DNA of 61,191 nt. Source: Bacillota bacterium. Its GTDB lineage: Bacteria > Bacillota > Sulfobacillia > JACIYH01. Below the pieces are notes generated by a model that saw only the letters and a program-made list of their open reading frames with translations, was not told where the DNA came from and did no database searches. The translations under genes were made by a program, and so were the position numbers. Every line of letters starts with the position of its first letter. The stretch's first letter is position 1. The stretch covers positions 1 through 61,191 of the forward strand of contig JACIYH010000005.1 of assembly GCA_014360055.1 (NCBI GenBank). Direction: 5' to 3'. This document shows positions 8,172 to 16,341 of the stretch, piece after piece.

Positions 8172-8942
8172 TTGCTGGAAGTCAACTCGGTTACCAAACG
8201 GTTCGGCGGTTTGGTGGCTGTCAACCGGGTTTCCTTCGAGGTGAGACCGGGGGAGATCCTGGGCATGATCGGGCCCAACGGGGCGGGCAAGACCACCGTC
8301 TTCAACATGATCACGGGGATCTACCGCCCCGACGAGGGGAGCATCAGGCTGGAGGGACGCGATCTGGTGGGGCTGCGTCCCCACGACATCACCGCCCTGG
8401 GCATTGCCCGCACCTTCCAGACCATCAGGCTGTTCCCCAACCTGACCGTCATGGAGAACGTGATGGCGGGGCAGTTCTGCCGCACGCAGGCGGGGGTGTG
8501 GGATGCCCTCGCCCGCACCCGCCGGCACCACCGGGAGGAGCGCGCCATCCTGGAGGAGGCCGAGGCCCGGCTGGAGTTCATGGGGTTGTCCCACCTCGCC
8601 GAGGAACTGGCCCGCAACCTTCCCTACGGGCTGCAGCGGCGCCTGGAGATCGCGCGGGCCCTGGCCACCCGCCCCCGGTTGCTGGTGCTGGACGAGCCGG
8701 CGGGGGGACTGAACGAGCAGGAAACGCGCGAACTGATGGACTCGGTGGTGCAGATCCGGGAGAGCGGGATCACCGTCTTCCTGATCGAGCATGACATGAC
8801 GGTGGTGATGGGCATCTGCGACCGCATCGTGGTGCTGGACAACGGGGAGAAGATTGCGGAAGGCACCCCTCCGGAGGTGCAGGGCGATCCCCGCGTGATT
8901 GAAGCATACCTGGGGAAGGAAGAAGATGGGCTCCATGGTTGA
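8172..8942 (+). CDS. livG: Branched-chain-amino-acid-type ABC transporter ATPase LivG
   Basis: A 256-residue ABC ATPase. Walker A is GPNGAGKTT (about residues 36-44). The LivG-type segment TALGIARTFQTIRLFPNLTVMENV follows, then a signature region NLPYGLQRRLEIARAL, in which the usual LSYG is NLPYG, Walker B LLVLDEPAGGLN and the H-loop IEHDM. The start is TTG 8172 (no ATG or GTG fits the beginning of the first beta-strand). It overlaps livF by 17 bases and partners it on the cytoplasmic face of the importer. Confidence 0.92.
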   Translation: MLEVNSVTKRFGGLVAVNRVSFEVRPGEILGMIGPNGAGKTTVFNMITGIYRPDEGSIRLEGRDLVGLRPHDITALGIARTFQTIRLFPNLTVMENVMAGQFCRTQAGVWDALARTRRHHREERAILEEAEARLEFMGLSHLAEELARNLPYGLQRRLEIARALATRPRLLVLDEPAGGLNEQETRELMDSVVQIRESGITVFLIEHDMTVVMGICDRIVVLDNGEKIAEGTPPEVQGDPRVIEAYLGKEEDGLHG

Positions 8943-9657
8943 CGCCATTCTGGAAGTGGAGAACCTCCATGTTTATTACGGCCAGGTGCACGCCCTCAAG
9001 GGGATCAGCTTCACGGTCCGACCGGGTGAAATCGTGACCCTGCTGGGGGCCAACGGGGCGGGAAAGTCCACCACCCTGCGCGCCATCTCCGGGCTGATCC
9101 GGCCCCGGCAGGGTGATATCCGCTGGCAGGGGCGTTCGCTGCGCAACGTTTCCGCCCACGCCATCGTGGCCCGCGGGATTTCCCACGCCCCCGAGGGGCG
9201 GAAGGTGTTCAGCACCCTCACCGTGGAGGAGAACCTCAACCTGGGCGCCTATACCAGGCGGCGCGACAGGGAGGGCGTGGCCCGTAGCAAGGAGCGTGTC
9301 TTCGCCCTCTTCCCCCGCCTGGCCGAGCGGCGCCGCCAGCTGGCGGGGACCCTTTCCGGGGGTGAGCAGCAGATGCTGGCCATCGGGCGCGCCCTCATGT
9401 CCTCGCCCCGCCTCCTTCTCCTGGATGAACCCTCGCTGGGGCTCGCCCCCCTCCTGGTGCGGGCCATCTTCCAGACCATCCGTGAGATCAACGAGCAGGG
9501 AGTTACCATCCTGCTGGTAGAACAGAACGTTAGGGCGGCCCTCCGCCTGGCCCACCGGGCCTACGTCCTGGAGACGGGCAGGCTGGCCCTGGAAGGTACG
9601 GCGGAAGAACTGAGGCAGGACCCCCGGGTTCGCAAGGCCTACCTGGGCGAACGCTAG
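8926..9657 (+). CDS. livF: Branched-chain-amino-acid-type ABC transporter ATPase LivF
   Basis: A 243-residue ABC ATPase with Walker A GANGAGKST, the LivF-typical HAPEGRKVFSTLTVEENL, signature LSGGEQQMLAIGRAL, Walker B LLLLDEPSLGLAP and VEQNV at the H-loop position (Q instead of H, as usual in LivF). ATG 8926 follows GGGGAAGGAAGAAG. It completes a five-gene importer (K, H, M, G, F) in the standard order. Confidence 0.92.
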   Translation: MGSMVDAILEVENLHVYYGQVHALKGISFTVRPGEIVTLLGANGAGKSTTLRAISGLIRPRQGDIRWQGRSLRNVSAHAIVARGISHAPEGRKVFSTLTVEENLNLGAYTRRRDREGVARSKERVFALFPRLAERRRQLAGTLSGGEQQMLAIGRALMSSPRLLLLDEPSLGLAPLLVRAIFQTIREINEQGVTILLVEQNVRAALRLAHRAYVLETGRLALEGTAEELRQDPRVRKAYLGER

Positions 9658-9779
9658 CCGCGCGTGGCCGCGCGGGCGCTGCCCGGCCCCCAGGCCTGCC
9701 GCTCCGCGCGTGGCGGCGGGTCCCGTACCAGAAGCTACCCGAGATCGTGCCGGGTGGACCCGGCAGGGAGGTTTCGCGG

Positions 9780-10778
9780 ATGCCCCAGGAGTTGCTGGTG
9801 CTCACTGCCCAGGACGTCAAGCGGGCCCTGCCCATGGAGCGGGCCATTTCCGCCTGCGAGGAGGCCTATGCGGCCTATTCGGCCGGCGAGGCCGTGGTCC
9901 CCCTACGCACCCAGATACCGGTGCCCCACTACGAAGGGGTGAGTGTGTTCATGCCCGCTCACCTACCGGTGGCGGGGAGCACCGCCCTCAAGGTGGTCTC
10001 CGTGTACCCGCGCAACCCGGAACGGGGGCTGCCCACCATCATGGGCATGGTGGTGCTTCTGGACGCCACCACCGGTGCCCCTCTGGCCCTGCTGGAAGGG
10101 GGATACCTGACCGCCCTGCGTACGGGTGCTGCCGCCGGGGCCGCCGCCCGCCACCTGGCGCCCGCTGGAGCCAGGGTGGCCGCCCTGTTCGGCGCGGGGG
10201 TACAGGGTCGCACCCAGGTGCTGGCCCTGGCCGCGGTGCGTCCCCTCGAGGAAGTGCGCGTCTTCGACCCCGTGCCCGGGCGGGCGCAGGCCCTGGCGGC
10301 CGACCTGGGCGCAGAACTGCCGGGGGTGAGGTGGGTTTTCCCGGACGAGCCCCGGGAGGCGGTGCAGGGGGCGGAGGTCGTCATCACGGCCACCACCTCC
10401 TCCACGCCCGTCTTCCCCGGGGACGCCCTGGCGCCCGGCACCCACGTGAGCGCCATCGGCTCTTTCACGCCCACCATGCAGGAGATCGATGAGACCACGG
10501 TGCTGCGGGCGGATAAGCTGGTGGTTGACTCGCGGGAGGCGGTGCTGGTCGAGGCGGGGGACATCATCATCCCCATGCAACGGGGCGCCATCACCCCCGA
10601 TCGCATCTTCGCCGAGGTGGGAGAAATCGTGCGGGGCAGGAAGCCCGGCCGCGAACGCCCGGACGAGATCACGGTGTACAAGGCGGTAGGCCTGGCCGTG
10701 CTCGATGCGGCCGCGGCCGCCGCCGCCTACCGCGGCGCCGCCGAACTGGGGCTGGGCACACGGGTGCGCCTCATGTGA
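9780..10778 (+). CDS. Ornithine cyclodeaminase/mu-crystallin family NAD(P)-dependent enzyme, probably an imine reductase
   Basis: A 332-residue protein with the family features: LKVVSVYPRNPERGLPT, LLEGGYLTALRTGAAAG, the Rossmann motif FGAGVQGRTQ, and a C-terminal DSREAVLVEAGD segment very like that of mammalian mu-crystallin (CRYM). True ornithine cyclodeaminases carry a catalytic Asp in a GGD motif; here the aligned stretch is IGSFTP (residues 226-231), with Phe229 in that place. A cyclodeaminase role is therefore unlikely. A ketimine or pyrroline-2-carboxylate reductase, or an amino-acid dehydrogenase, fits better. ATG 9780 follows AGGGAGGT. Next to amine-oxidising flavoproteins it could reduce a cyclic imine product. 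Confidence 0.82.
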   Translation: MPQELLVLTAQDVKRALPMERAISACEEAYAAYSAGEAVVPLRTQIPVPHYEGVSVFMPAHLPVAGSTALKVVSVYPRNPERGLPTIMGMVVLLDATTGAPLALLEGGYLTALRTGAAAGAAARHLAPAGARVAALFGAGVQGRTQVLALAAVRPLEEVRVFDPVPGRAQALAADLGAELPGVRWVFPDEPREAVQGAEVVITATTSSTPVFPGDALAPGTHVSAIGSFTPTMQEIDETTVLRADKLVVDSREAVLVEAGDIIIPMQRGAITPDRIFAEVGEIVRGRKPGRERPDEITVYKAVGLAVLDAAAAAAAYRGAAELGLGTRVRLM

Positions 10779-10923
10779 GAGGCCGCCTCGCGTGCGGGGG
10801 TCCGGGGCGGGGCCTCGCGTGCCGCGCATCTGGAGGTTGCCACGCGCATGGTGCTGATCTCAGGGCCGCGTCCCGCGGTGCGGCTTATCTCGAGCCTCGG
10901 CTGCGGGAAAAGTATGGCCGGGG

Positions 10924-12072
10924 GTGAACGCCTTCGGCCGCCGGAGCGGGGGACCTGTGTTCGCCGTTCTGGGGGGCGGGCACGGGGGCATGGCCGCGGC
11001 CGCCGACCTGGCCCTGCGTGGCTTCCGGGTGCGGCTCTTTGAGCTGCCCGAGTTCGCCCACACCATCCGGCCGGTCAGGGAGGCGGGGGGCATCCAGACC
11101 GAGGTGCTGCCCAGCACCGGCCTGCGGGAAGGGTTTGCGCGGCTGGATGCCGTCACCACGGATATCGAAGAGGCGGTCACCGGGGCCGACGTCGTGCTGG
11201 TCATTGTGCCTTCGTTCGCCCACCAGCGCTTCGCCGAGTTGACCGCACCCGCGGTGCGGCCGGGGCAGACGGTACTGGTGGCGCCCGGGAACTTCGGCGG
11301 TGCCCTGGAGTTCGCCCTTACCTGGAAGAGGGCGGGCCGGGACCCGGGCGCGGTGACGCTGGCCGAGGCGGAATCTCTCATCTATGCCTGCCGGAAGAAG
11401 GGTCCCGCCACCATCTGGATCCGCGGCTACAAGCGCTCCCTCCGGGTGGCGGCCCTGCCGGCCAACCGCACCGCTTGGGCCCTGGCCGTCCTGGGGCAGG
11501 CTTACCCCACTCTGGAGCCCGCCCAAAACGTGCTGGAGACCAGCCTCAGCAACCCCAATGCACCTACCCACCTCCCCGTCATGATCCTGAATGCGGCCCA
11601 CATCGAACGTACGGGCGGGGACTTCCTCTTCTACAAGGAGGGGATGACCCCCGTGGTGGGGCGGGTGATCGAGGCCCTCGACGCGGAGCGTCTGGCCGTG
11701 GGGCGGGCCCTCGGCCTTTCCCGCCTGCGGTCTCTATACGAGCAGGACCTGGCCTGGTACGCCCACCAGGGCACCTTCGGAGAGAACATCTGCCAGACCA
11801 ACGTGAATAACCCCATCTACAGCTGGAGCCGGGCCCCTGAGTCCTTCGACCACCGCTACGTCACCGAGGACGTGCCCTACGGCCTGGTCCCCCTCGAGGA
11901 CCTGGGGGTCAGGCTGGGCGTGGCGACTCCCACCGCCACGGCCGTCATCCACCTGGCGAGCGTCATCGCGGGGCGCGACCTGCGCCGGGGCGCCCGCACC
12001 CTGACGAGACTGGGCCTGGGGGACGTCTCCGTTCCGCGACTCCTGGAGATGGTCGAGGAGACGGGCCCGTGA
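10924..12072 (+). CDS. Octopine/nopaline dehydrogenase family NAD(P)-binding protein
   Basis: A 382-residue protein with an N-terminal Rossmann domain (VLGGGHGGMAAAADLALRG, GGGHGG at 17-22) and the all-alpha C-terminal domain of opine dehydrogenases, including LSNPNAPTHLPVMILNAA, whose conserved His-containing segment is part of the substrate site in that family. Family members form or split N-(carboxyalkyl)amino acids such as octopine, nopaline and metallophores. GTG 10924 starts the frame. The stop overlaps the amidohydrolase start by 4 bases (GTGA). The neighbours argue for a catabolic role, but direction and substrate are unknown. Confidence 0.82.
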   Translation: MNAFGRRSGGPVFAVLGGGHGGMAAAADLALRGFRVRLFELPEFAHTIRPVREAGGIQTEVLPSTGLREGFARLDAVTTDIEEAVTGADVVLVIVPSFAHQRFAELTAPAVRPGQTVLVAPGNFGGALEFALTWKRAGRDPGAVTLAEAESLIYACRKKGPATIWIRGYKRSLRVAALPANRTAWALAVLGQAYPTLEPAQNVLETSLSNPNAPTHLPVMILNAAHIERTGGDFLFYKEGMTPVVGRVIEALDAERLAVGRALGLSRLRSLYEQDLAWYAHQGTFGENICQTNVNNPIYSWSRAPESFDHRYVTEDVPYGLVPLEDLGVRLGVATPTATAVIHLASVIAGRDLRRGARTLTRLGLGDVSVPRLLEMVEETGP

Positions 12073-13472
12073 GGTGGTTCGTGGCGGGGGGTACGGTGGT
12101 GACCGGCGACGGGTGCACCGTGCTGGAGGGCGCCACCGTGGTGGTGGAAGGTGTCCTCATCGCCGACGTACTCCCGGCGGGGACCGGCCCCATCTCCGGG
12201 CGACCGGAGTCGGCACGGTCGGGGGCGGGAGAAGCGCCGGTAGACGGCCAGGTGATCGATGCCCGTGGCTGCTACGTGATCCCGGGGCTGATCAACCACC
12301 ACGCCCACGGCTGTACCCTGGGACCCCTCTTCGCCAGCGGGGCAAAGCCGCTGCCCGAAGAGGAGGTGCGACGGAACCTGCTCCGTCACCTGGAGGCCGG
12401 CACCACCACCGTACTGAGCGTGGATGGCTTCGCCCTCCCGGAGGAGGTGGAAGCGGCCCGGCACCTGGCCCCCGTCAACCTCAAGACGGCCACCTGCCAC
12501 ACCCCCCTGAGCCTGAAGGCTGCTCTCATGGCCGACGGGAGCGGCCTGGGGCCCCGCCATCGCCTCCAGACCGCCGAGAAGATGGTAGAGGCGGGGGCGG
12601 TGTGCCTGGGGGAAATCGGCAGCGGCCACACGCTGGGCGGGGGCGGGCAGGAGTACCTGTACATCCCGCGCGCAGTGCGCGAGCGCACGGGACGGGAGAT
12701 ATCGCCGGCGGAGGCGCGGGCACTCAAGACGGCGGTGCTGGGGCGCCACATCGACCCCCGGTCCTACCGGGAGGCGGCCGTGCACGATGTCCTGGCTGCG
12801 CTGGGGCTGGCGGACGCCCTCCCGGCGGAGGAGGCCCGGCGCCTGGTGGAAGAGAGCGTGCTGCCCTCGTTTCAGGTGGGCCTGGACGCTATGCGCGAGG
12901 CGGTGGAAGTCGGGGTGCGGCTGGGGGTCCCCGTGATCCTCCACACGGCAGCGCCTTCGGGGGAGGTGGTGCTGGAGCTGAGCCGCCGCGGCGGCCGCCT
13001 GATCGCCGCCCACTGCAATCACGACTCGCTCCTCGTGGACGAGGCGGTGGAACTGGCCCTGCGCCTGCGGGCGGCGGGGGTGCTGGTGGACGTCGCCACC
13101 TTCGACGCCTTCGGGGCGCGGCACACCACCCCCGGGCCGGAAGCCCTGCTGGAGATGGTCGCGCGGGGCGTGGCCGACCTCATTTCCACCGACTACGGTG
13201 GCGGCCTCTTCGATCCCCAGCTGGTGGCCCTGGCCGAGGTGCTCAGGCGGGGGTTGCGCCCGCTGGCAGAAGCGGTGGCCATGGCCACGGGGCGGGTGGC
13301 CGATGCCATCCCCGGCCTGGCCCCGGACCGCGGCTACCTGGGACGCGGGCGCGCGGCCGACCTGGTCCTGCTCCGCCAGGACGACCCCACCCGGGTGGAG
13401 ATGGTTATGGTGCGCGGCCGTCCTCTGGAGGAACGCGGCCCGCACGGCAGATCAGTAAGCGTACCGCGGTGA
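12069..13472 (+). CDS. Amidohydrolase family protein
   Basis: A 467-residue metal-dependent hydrolase of the amidohydrolase superfamily. PGLINHHAHG gives the first metal-binding H-x-H (His78, His80), ILHTAAPSG and IAAHCNHDS supply later histidines, and ISTDYGGG the conserved Asp. A glutamate (GEIGSGHTLGG) lies where other subtypes have a carbamylated lysine. Composite N- and C-terminal beta segments (MRWFVAGGTVV..., ADLVLLRQDD) complete the usual beta-sandwich. It is translationally coupled to the opine-dehydrogenase-like gene, so it may hydrolyse an amide or cyclic intermediate of the same pathway. Confidence 0.83.
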   Translation: MRWFVAGGTVVTGDGCTVLEGATVVVEGVLIADVLPAGTGPISGRPESARSGAGEAPVDGQVIDARGCYVIPGLINHHAHGCTLGPLFASGAKPLPEEEVRRNLLRHLEAGTTTVLSVDGFALPEEVEAARHLAPVNLKTATCHTPLSLKAALMADGSGLGPRHRLQTAEKMVEAGAVCLGEIGSGHTLGGGGQEYLYIPRAVRERTGREISPAEARALKTAVLGRHIDPRSYREAAVHDVLAALGLADALPAEEARRLVEESVLPSFQVGLDAMREAVEVGVRLGVPVILHTAAPSGEVVLELSRRGGRLIAAHCNHDSLLVDEAVELALRLRAAGVLVDVATFDAFGARHTTPGPEALLEMVARGVADLISTDYGGGLFDPQLVALAEVLRRGLRPLAEAVAMATGRVADAIPGLAPDRGYLGRGRAADLVLLRQDDPTRVEMVMVRGRPLEERGPHGRSVSVPR

Positions 13473-13502
13473 GGAACGTCCTGGTTTTGGTTCTCCCCGC
13501 TG

Positions 13503-13531
13503 TTGCCCGGCACGTGAACACGTGCTACAGT
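13503..13531 (+). promoter_or_regulatory. Sigma-A-type promoter for ttuA
   Basis: TTGCCC (13503-13508) and TACAGT (13526-13531) are separated by exactly 17 bases. The spacer contains CACGTG twice, two bases apart, which could be a regulator site. The predicted start lies about 65 bases upstream of the ttuA start codon. Confidence 0.55.
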
Positions 13532-13604
13532 GTTTTGCGCGGAGGGGTGGACACGGAGAACCAGAACATCGCGCTGTCTGTGACACGGCGGGGGGCGATA
13601 CCCG

Positions 13605-14672
13605 GTGAAGTGCACCGTATGCAGGAGTGAGGCGGAGGTCAGGCTGCCCGCTCACAACAGCAAGTTTTGCCGGGAACACTTCGACCAGTTCTTCCTGCGC
13701 CAGGTGGAGAAGGCCATCTCGGGCTTCCGCATGCTGGAGCGCGGCGCCCGCGTGCTGGTAGGCGTGTCGGGAGGTAAGGACTCTCTTACCGTGGCCGATG
13801 TGCTTGACCGGCTCGGTTACGAGGTGGTGGGGCTGCACCTCGACCTGGGCATCGACAGCGATGACTTCTCGGCTGCATCCCGGGCGGCCAGCGAGCGCCT
13901 CTTCTCCCGCCTGGGGAGGCCGCTCCACATCGTCTCCCTGCGGGAGGAGTTCGGTCGCGCCGTGCCCGAGGTGGTGGGGCGGTTCAGCCGGCCCTGTGCC
14001 GTGTGCGGCCTGACCAAACGGCACCTCCTCAACGAGTTCGCCTGGTGTCACGGCTTCGACGCCCTGGCCACCGGCCACCACCTGGACGACCTGTCCGCCA
14101 CTCTGCTCGCCAACGTGCTGCGCTGGGACACCAAGTACCTGCGCAAGACCCTGCCGGCCCTGCCCGGCGGGGAAGGCCTGGCGGCCAAGATCAAACCGCT
14201 GGCCTTCCTCACGGCGGAGGAGATCAGGACTTACGCTCGCTTCCGCAACATAGAACCGGTGCCGGGCAACTGCCCGTATTCTCAGGAAGCCAAGTTCAAG
14301 AGGTACGCGCGGCTCCTGGACGCCATCGAACGGGACTCGCCGGGGACCAAGCGGGCTTTCTACGCCAACTTCCTGCGCGTCGCCCACCTCTTTGCCGCCC
14401 CCGCCTCCACCGGCGTGGCGACGCCCGGCCCCACCGTCACGGCCGGACGTGCTGCGGGCGCGGCGGCCGCCGCCCCTGCCCCGGCCGCCTCTCCCCCTGA
14501 GGCCTGCTCCGGGGGACTCACCCTCGGCAGAGTGGCTGCGCCGGAGTTGCCAGCCCTGCGTCACTGTCGTGTGTGCGGCTCGCCCACGCCCTCGGAGGTG
14601 TGTGCCTTCTGCCGCATCTGGCGTCCCCAGGCGGCGGTGCCCCGCTGCAACGGCCCGTCACCTGATCCCTGA
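13605..14672 (+). CDS. ttuA: TtuA/Ncs6-type tRNA 2-thiolation protein
   Basis: A 355-residue PP-loop ATPase. An N-terminal zinc site (CxxC at 3-6, then C22 and H25), the PP-loop SGGKDS (55-60), an internal CAVCGLTKRHLL and GHHLDDLSATLLANVLR are followed by a C-terminal second zinc finger with two CxxC pairs. This double-zinc architecture is that of TtuA, which thiolates U54 of tRNA in thermophiles, and of Ncs6, rather than TtcA. An unusual Ala/Pro/Gly-rich insertion of about 45 residues separates the catalytic domain from the C-terminal zinc finger. No TtuB-like sulfur carrier gene is adjacent. GTG 13605 is the only start that keeps the first zinc site. Confidence 0.82.
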   Translation: MKCTVCRSEAEVRLPAHNSKFCREHFDQFFLRQVEKAISGFRMLERGARVLVGVSGGKDSLTVADVLDRLGYEVVGLHLDLGIDSDDFSAASRAASERLFSRLGRPLHIVSLREEFGRAVPEVVGRFSRPCAVCGLTKRHLLNEFAWCHGFDALATGHHLDDLSATLLANVLRWDTKYLRKTLPALPGGEGLAAKIKPLAFLTAEEIRTYARFRNIEPVPGNCPYSQEAKFKRYARLLDAIERDSPGTKRAFYANFLRVAHLFAAPASTGVATPGPTVTAGRAAGAAAAAPAPAASPPEACSGGLTLGRVAAPELPALRHCRVCGSPTPSEVCAFCRIWRPQAAVPRCNGPSPDP

Positions 14673-15167
14673 CCGCCCACCCTCTGCTCCCCCGGTTGTT
14701 CTTCAGTTCTTCCCGGTGAAAAAGGCCGCGGGTGCGGGAAGTACCGCAGGTGCCGGGAGTGCCATCACGGTGACAGTCCAGGCGGCTTCGGTGCTGTCAA
14801 GTTCTTGACTGTGGTGGCCCTCCGACCGTCACCTGACCGACAGTGGTCGCTTCACCAGCCGCAGAACCGTCACCATAATGCCCATAGTGGTCGCTTTATG
14901 TATCCAGGTGGCCGCCCACGGAGGGTTCGCTGTCCCCCCATTGTCAGGACTCTGACAGTGCGATGCTCCACCTCACTGTCAGCCCAATGGCCATCCGGCG
15001 GTACCTCGGCCGGCGCACGCCCGGAGTGCCGGGAGACCCTTGAAACCAGGCGTACGCTGACGCCTCCTCTCGTCGTCCCCCCGAATTGAAGGTAGGAACT
15101 GGCGTGGTGGCGAATCATTCCTGCGATGCAGGGGCCGCCGCGGCCCCAGGGAATGGGGGGTTGCCTC
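14673..15167 (+). other. Noncoding stretch rich in CTGTCA/TGACAG words and imperfect repeats
   Basis: No convincing gene lies here. TGACAG or its complement occurs at 14771-14776, 14794-14799, 14953-14958 and 14976-14981. TTGTCAG and CTGACAG form a dyad at 14941-14958. The pair CCGTCACC...AGTGGTCGCTT occurs twice (14826-14852 and 14867-14896). A 6-base stem AGGCGT/ACGCCT sits at 15048-15065. The base composition is less GC-rich than the flanking genes. It could be a multi-site regulatory region for the CBS-ACT gene or the residue of a lost element. Confidence 0.5.
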
Positions 15168-15809
15168 ATGCTGGTGCGTGACCGTATGTCCAGGGACCTG
15201 GTGACGGTGTCGCCTTCCACGCCGGTTCCGGAGGCGCTGCGCATCATGGAGCAGAGGCGTATCCGGCGCCTGCCTGTGGTCCGGGAAGGCAAGCTGGTGG
15301 GGATAGTCACGTTGCTGGATCTGTTCCGCGTTTCCCCCTCACCGGCCACCAGCCTAAGCATCTGGGAACTCAACTACCTGATCGCCCGCCTGCCCGTGGA
15401 AGAGGCCATGACCCGCAAGGTGATCACGGTGTCGCCCGATGCCACCCTGGAGGAGGCGGCCCTCCTCATGCGTCAGCACCGGGTGGGAGGGTTACCGGTG
15501 GTGGAGGACGGCCGGCCGGTGGGGATCATCACGGAGACCGACATCTTCGAGACCTTCCTGGATCTGATGGGCCTCCGGCAGCCCGGCCTGCGTGTCACCC
15601 TGGTGCTCCCGGATCGGGTGGGCATGCTGGCGGCAGTCACCGCCATCTGCCGCGATCACGGGGTTAACATCTTGAGTGTGGCTTCCTTCCCACCCCACGA
15701 AGGCGAGGCGGAGATCATCCTGCGCCTGGCCGGGGAGCGGGCACGGGAGGCCGTGGATGCCATCCGTGACGCCGGTTATCGGGTGATGGACGTCCGCGAC
15801 AGCCGTTAG
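15168..15809 (+). CDS. CBS-CBS-ACT domain protein (AcuB-like)
   Basis: A 213-residue protein: two CBS motifs (residues about 5-60, VRDRMSRDLVTVSPSTPVPEAL...; and about 72-128, VEEAMTRKVITVSPDATLEEAA...) followed by a C-terminal ACT domain (GLRVTLVLPDRVGMLAAVTAICRDHG...). AcuB-type proteins have this order and bind adenine nucleotides and possibly an amino acid, acting as regulators. ATG 15168 follows GGGGGG at a spacing of about 8; ATG 15153 and an earlier start are possible. The gene stands alone between two noncoding gaps, and its partner is unknown. Confidence 0.85.
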   Translation: MLVRDRMSRDLVTVSPSTPVPEALRIMEQRRIRRLPVVREGKLVGIVTLLDLFRVSPSPATSLSIWELNYLIARLPVEEAMTRKVITVSPDATLEEAALLMRQHRVGGLPVVEDGRPVGIITETDIFETFLDLMGLRQPGLRVTLVLPDRVGMLAAVTAICRDHGVNILSVASFPPHEGEAEIILRLAGERAREAVDAIRDAGYRVMDVRDSR

Positions 15810-15954
15810 CCGGAACGTGCTGCCGCAGGGATCTGGTCGCGTCCGGCAGCGCCGCCCGCGCGCCTGATGGCAGGGCCTCTCTTTGCCCTGGCGGGGCCTG
15901 GGTTGTTTCCCGGTGGCCCTCTGCGTGATACGATAGGGGAGAGGAGGGCGCGGC

Positions 15955-16341
15955 ATGTCGCGGACGGCAGCGCGAAATGCGCTTGATAATGAACTGATCC
16001 AGGAGATTGTCCGGCGAATCGTGGCTGTTGCCGACCCCGAGAAGGTGATACTGTTCGGTAGCTACGCTCGCGGAGAGCAGCACGAGTGCAGTGACGTTGA
16101 CATCATGGTGATTAAGGAGAGTTCTCTCCCTCGCTACCGCCGGGCAGCGCCTATTCGCCTTGCGCTTGCTGACCTGCCCGTGGACAAGGACATCATCGTG
16201 TTCACCCCCCAGGAGGAACAGGAGTGGGCCGCGGCGAGTACGTCGCTGGTCGCCACCGCTCTCCGCGAGGGGAGGATTGTGTATGAAAAGCGACGCCGAC
16301 GTCGCCCGCGGCTGGCTCAAAAAAGGCTGAGTAGGGTGTGA
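15955..16341 (+). CDS. MNT-type minimal nucleotidyltransferase
   Basis: A 128-residue protein with the nucleotidyltransferase motif GSYARG (35-40) and DVD (47-49), both catalytic aspartates present. Such minimal nucleotidyltransferases usually act as antitoxins that AMPylate a partner HEPN ribonuclease encoded immediately downstream. Here the expected HEPN start is present in another frame but breaks off after 15 codons. The C-terminus of this protein continues past the usual end (after IVYEK) into a basic, Arg-rich tail, and the stop overlaps the DUF362 start by 4 bases. ATG 15955 follows GAGGAGGG. Confidence 0.8.
   Translation: MSRTAARNALDNELIQEIVRRIVAVADPEKVILFGSYARGEQHECSDVDIMVIKESSLPRYRRAAPIRLALADLPVDKDIIVFTPQEEQEWAAASTSLVATALREGRIVYEKRRRRRPRLAQKRLSRV
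16283..16330 (+). pseudogene. HEPN-domain toxin remnant (N-terminal 15 codons only)
   Basis: Inside the end of the nucleotidyltransferase gene, in another frame, ATG 16283 is preceded by GGGGAGG and encodes MKSDADVARGWLKKG before a TGA. This resembles the beginning of HEPN proteins paired with MNT genes, which commonly open with a short lead and a W-L-x-K-A helix. The sequence then runs directly into the DUF362 gene, so the rest of the HEPN gene appears lost. The match is short, so this rests mainly on position and the ribosome-binding site. Confidence 0.5.

Noticed and set aside
8172-8942. LivG signature region NLPYG as a defective ABC signature
   Set aside because: LivG-type ATPases often have LPYG-like signatures, and all other motifs are intact.
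11877-13445. A 522-residue minus-strand open frame opposite the amidohydrolase
   Set aside because: His/Pro/Arg-rich shadow frame typical of high-GC coding DNA, with no motif and a convincing gene on the other strand.
14805-15089. A 94-residue frame in the noncoding stretch
   Set aside because: No ribosome site, no recognisable motif, and it crosses the repeat words.
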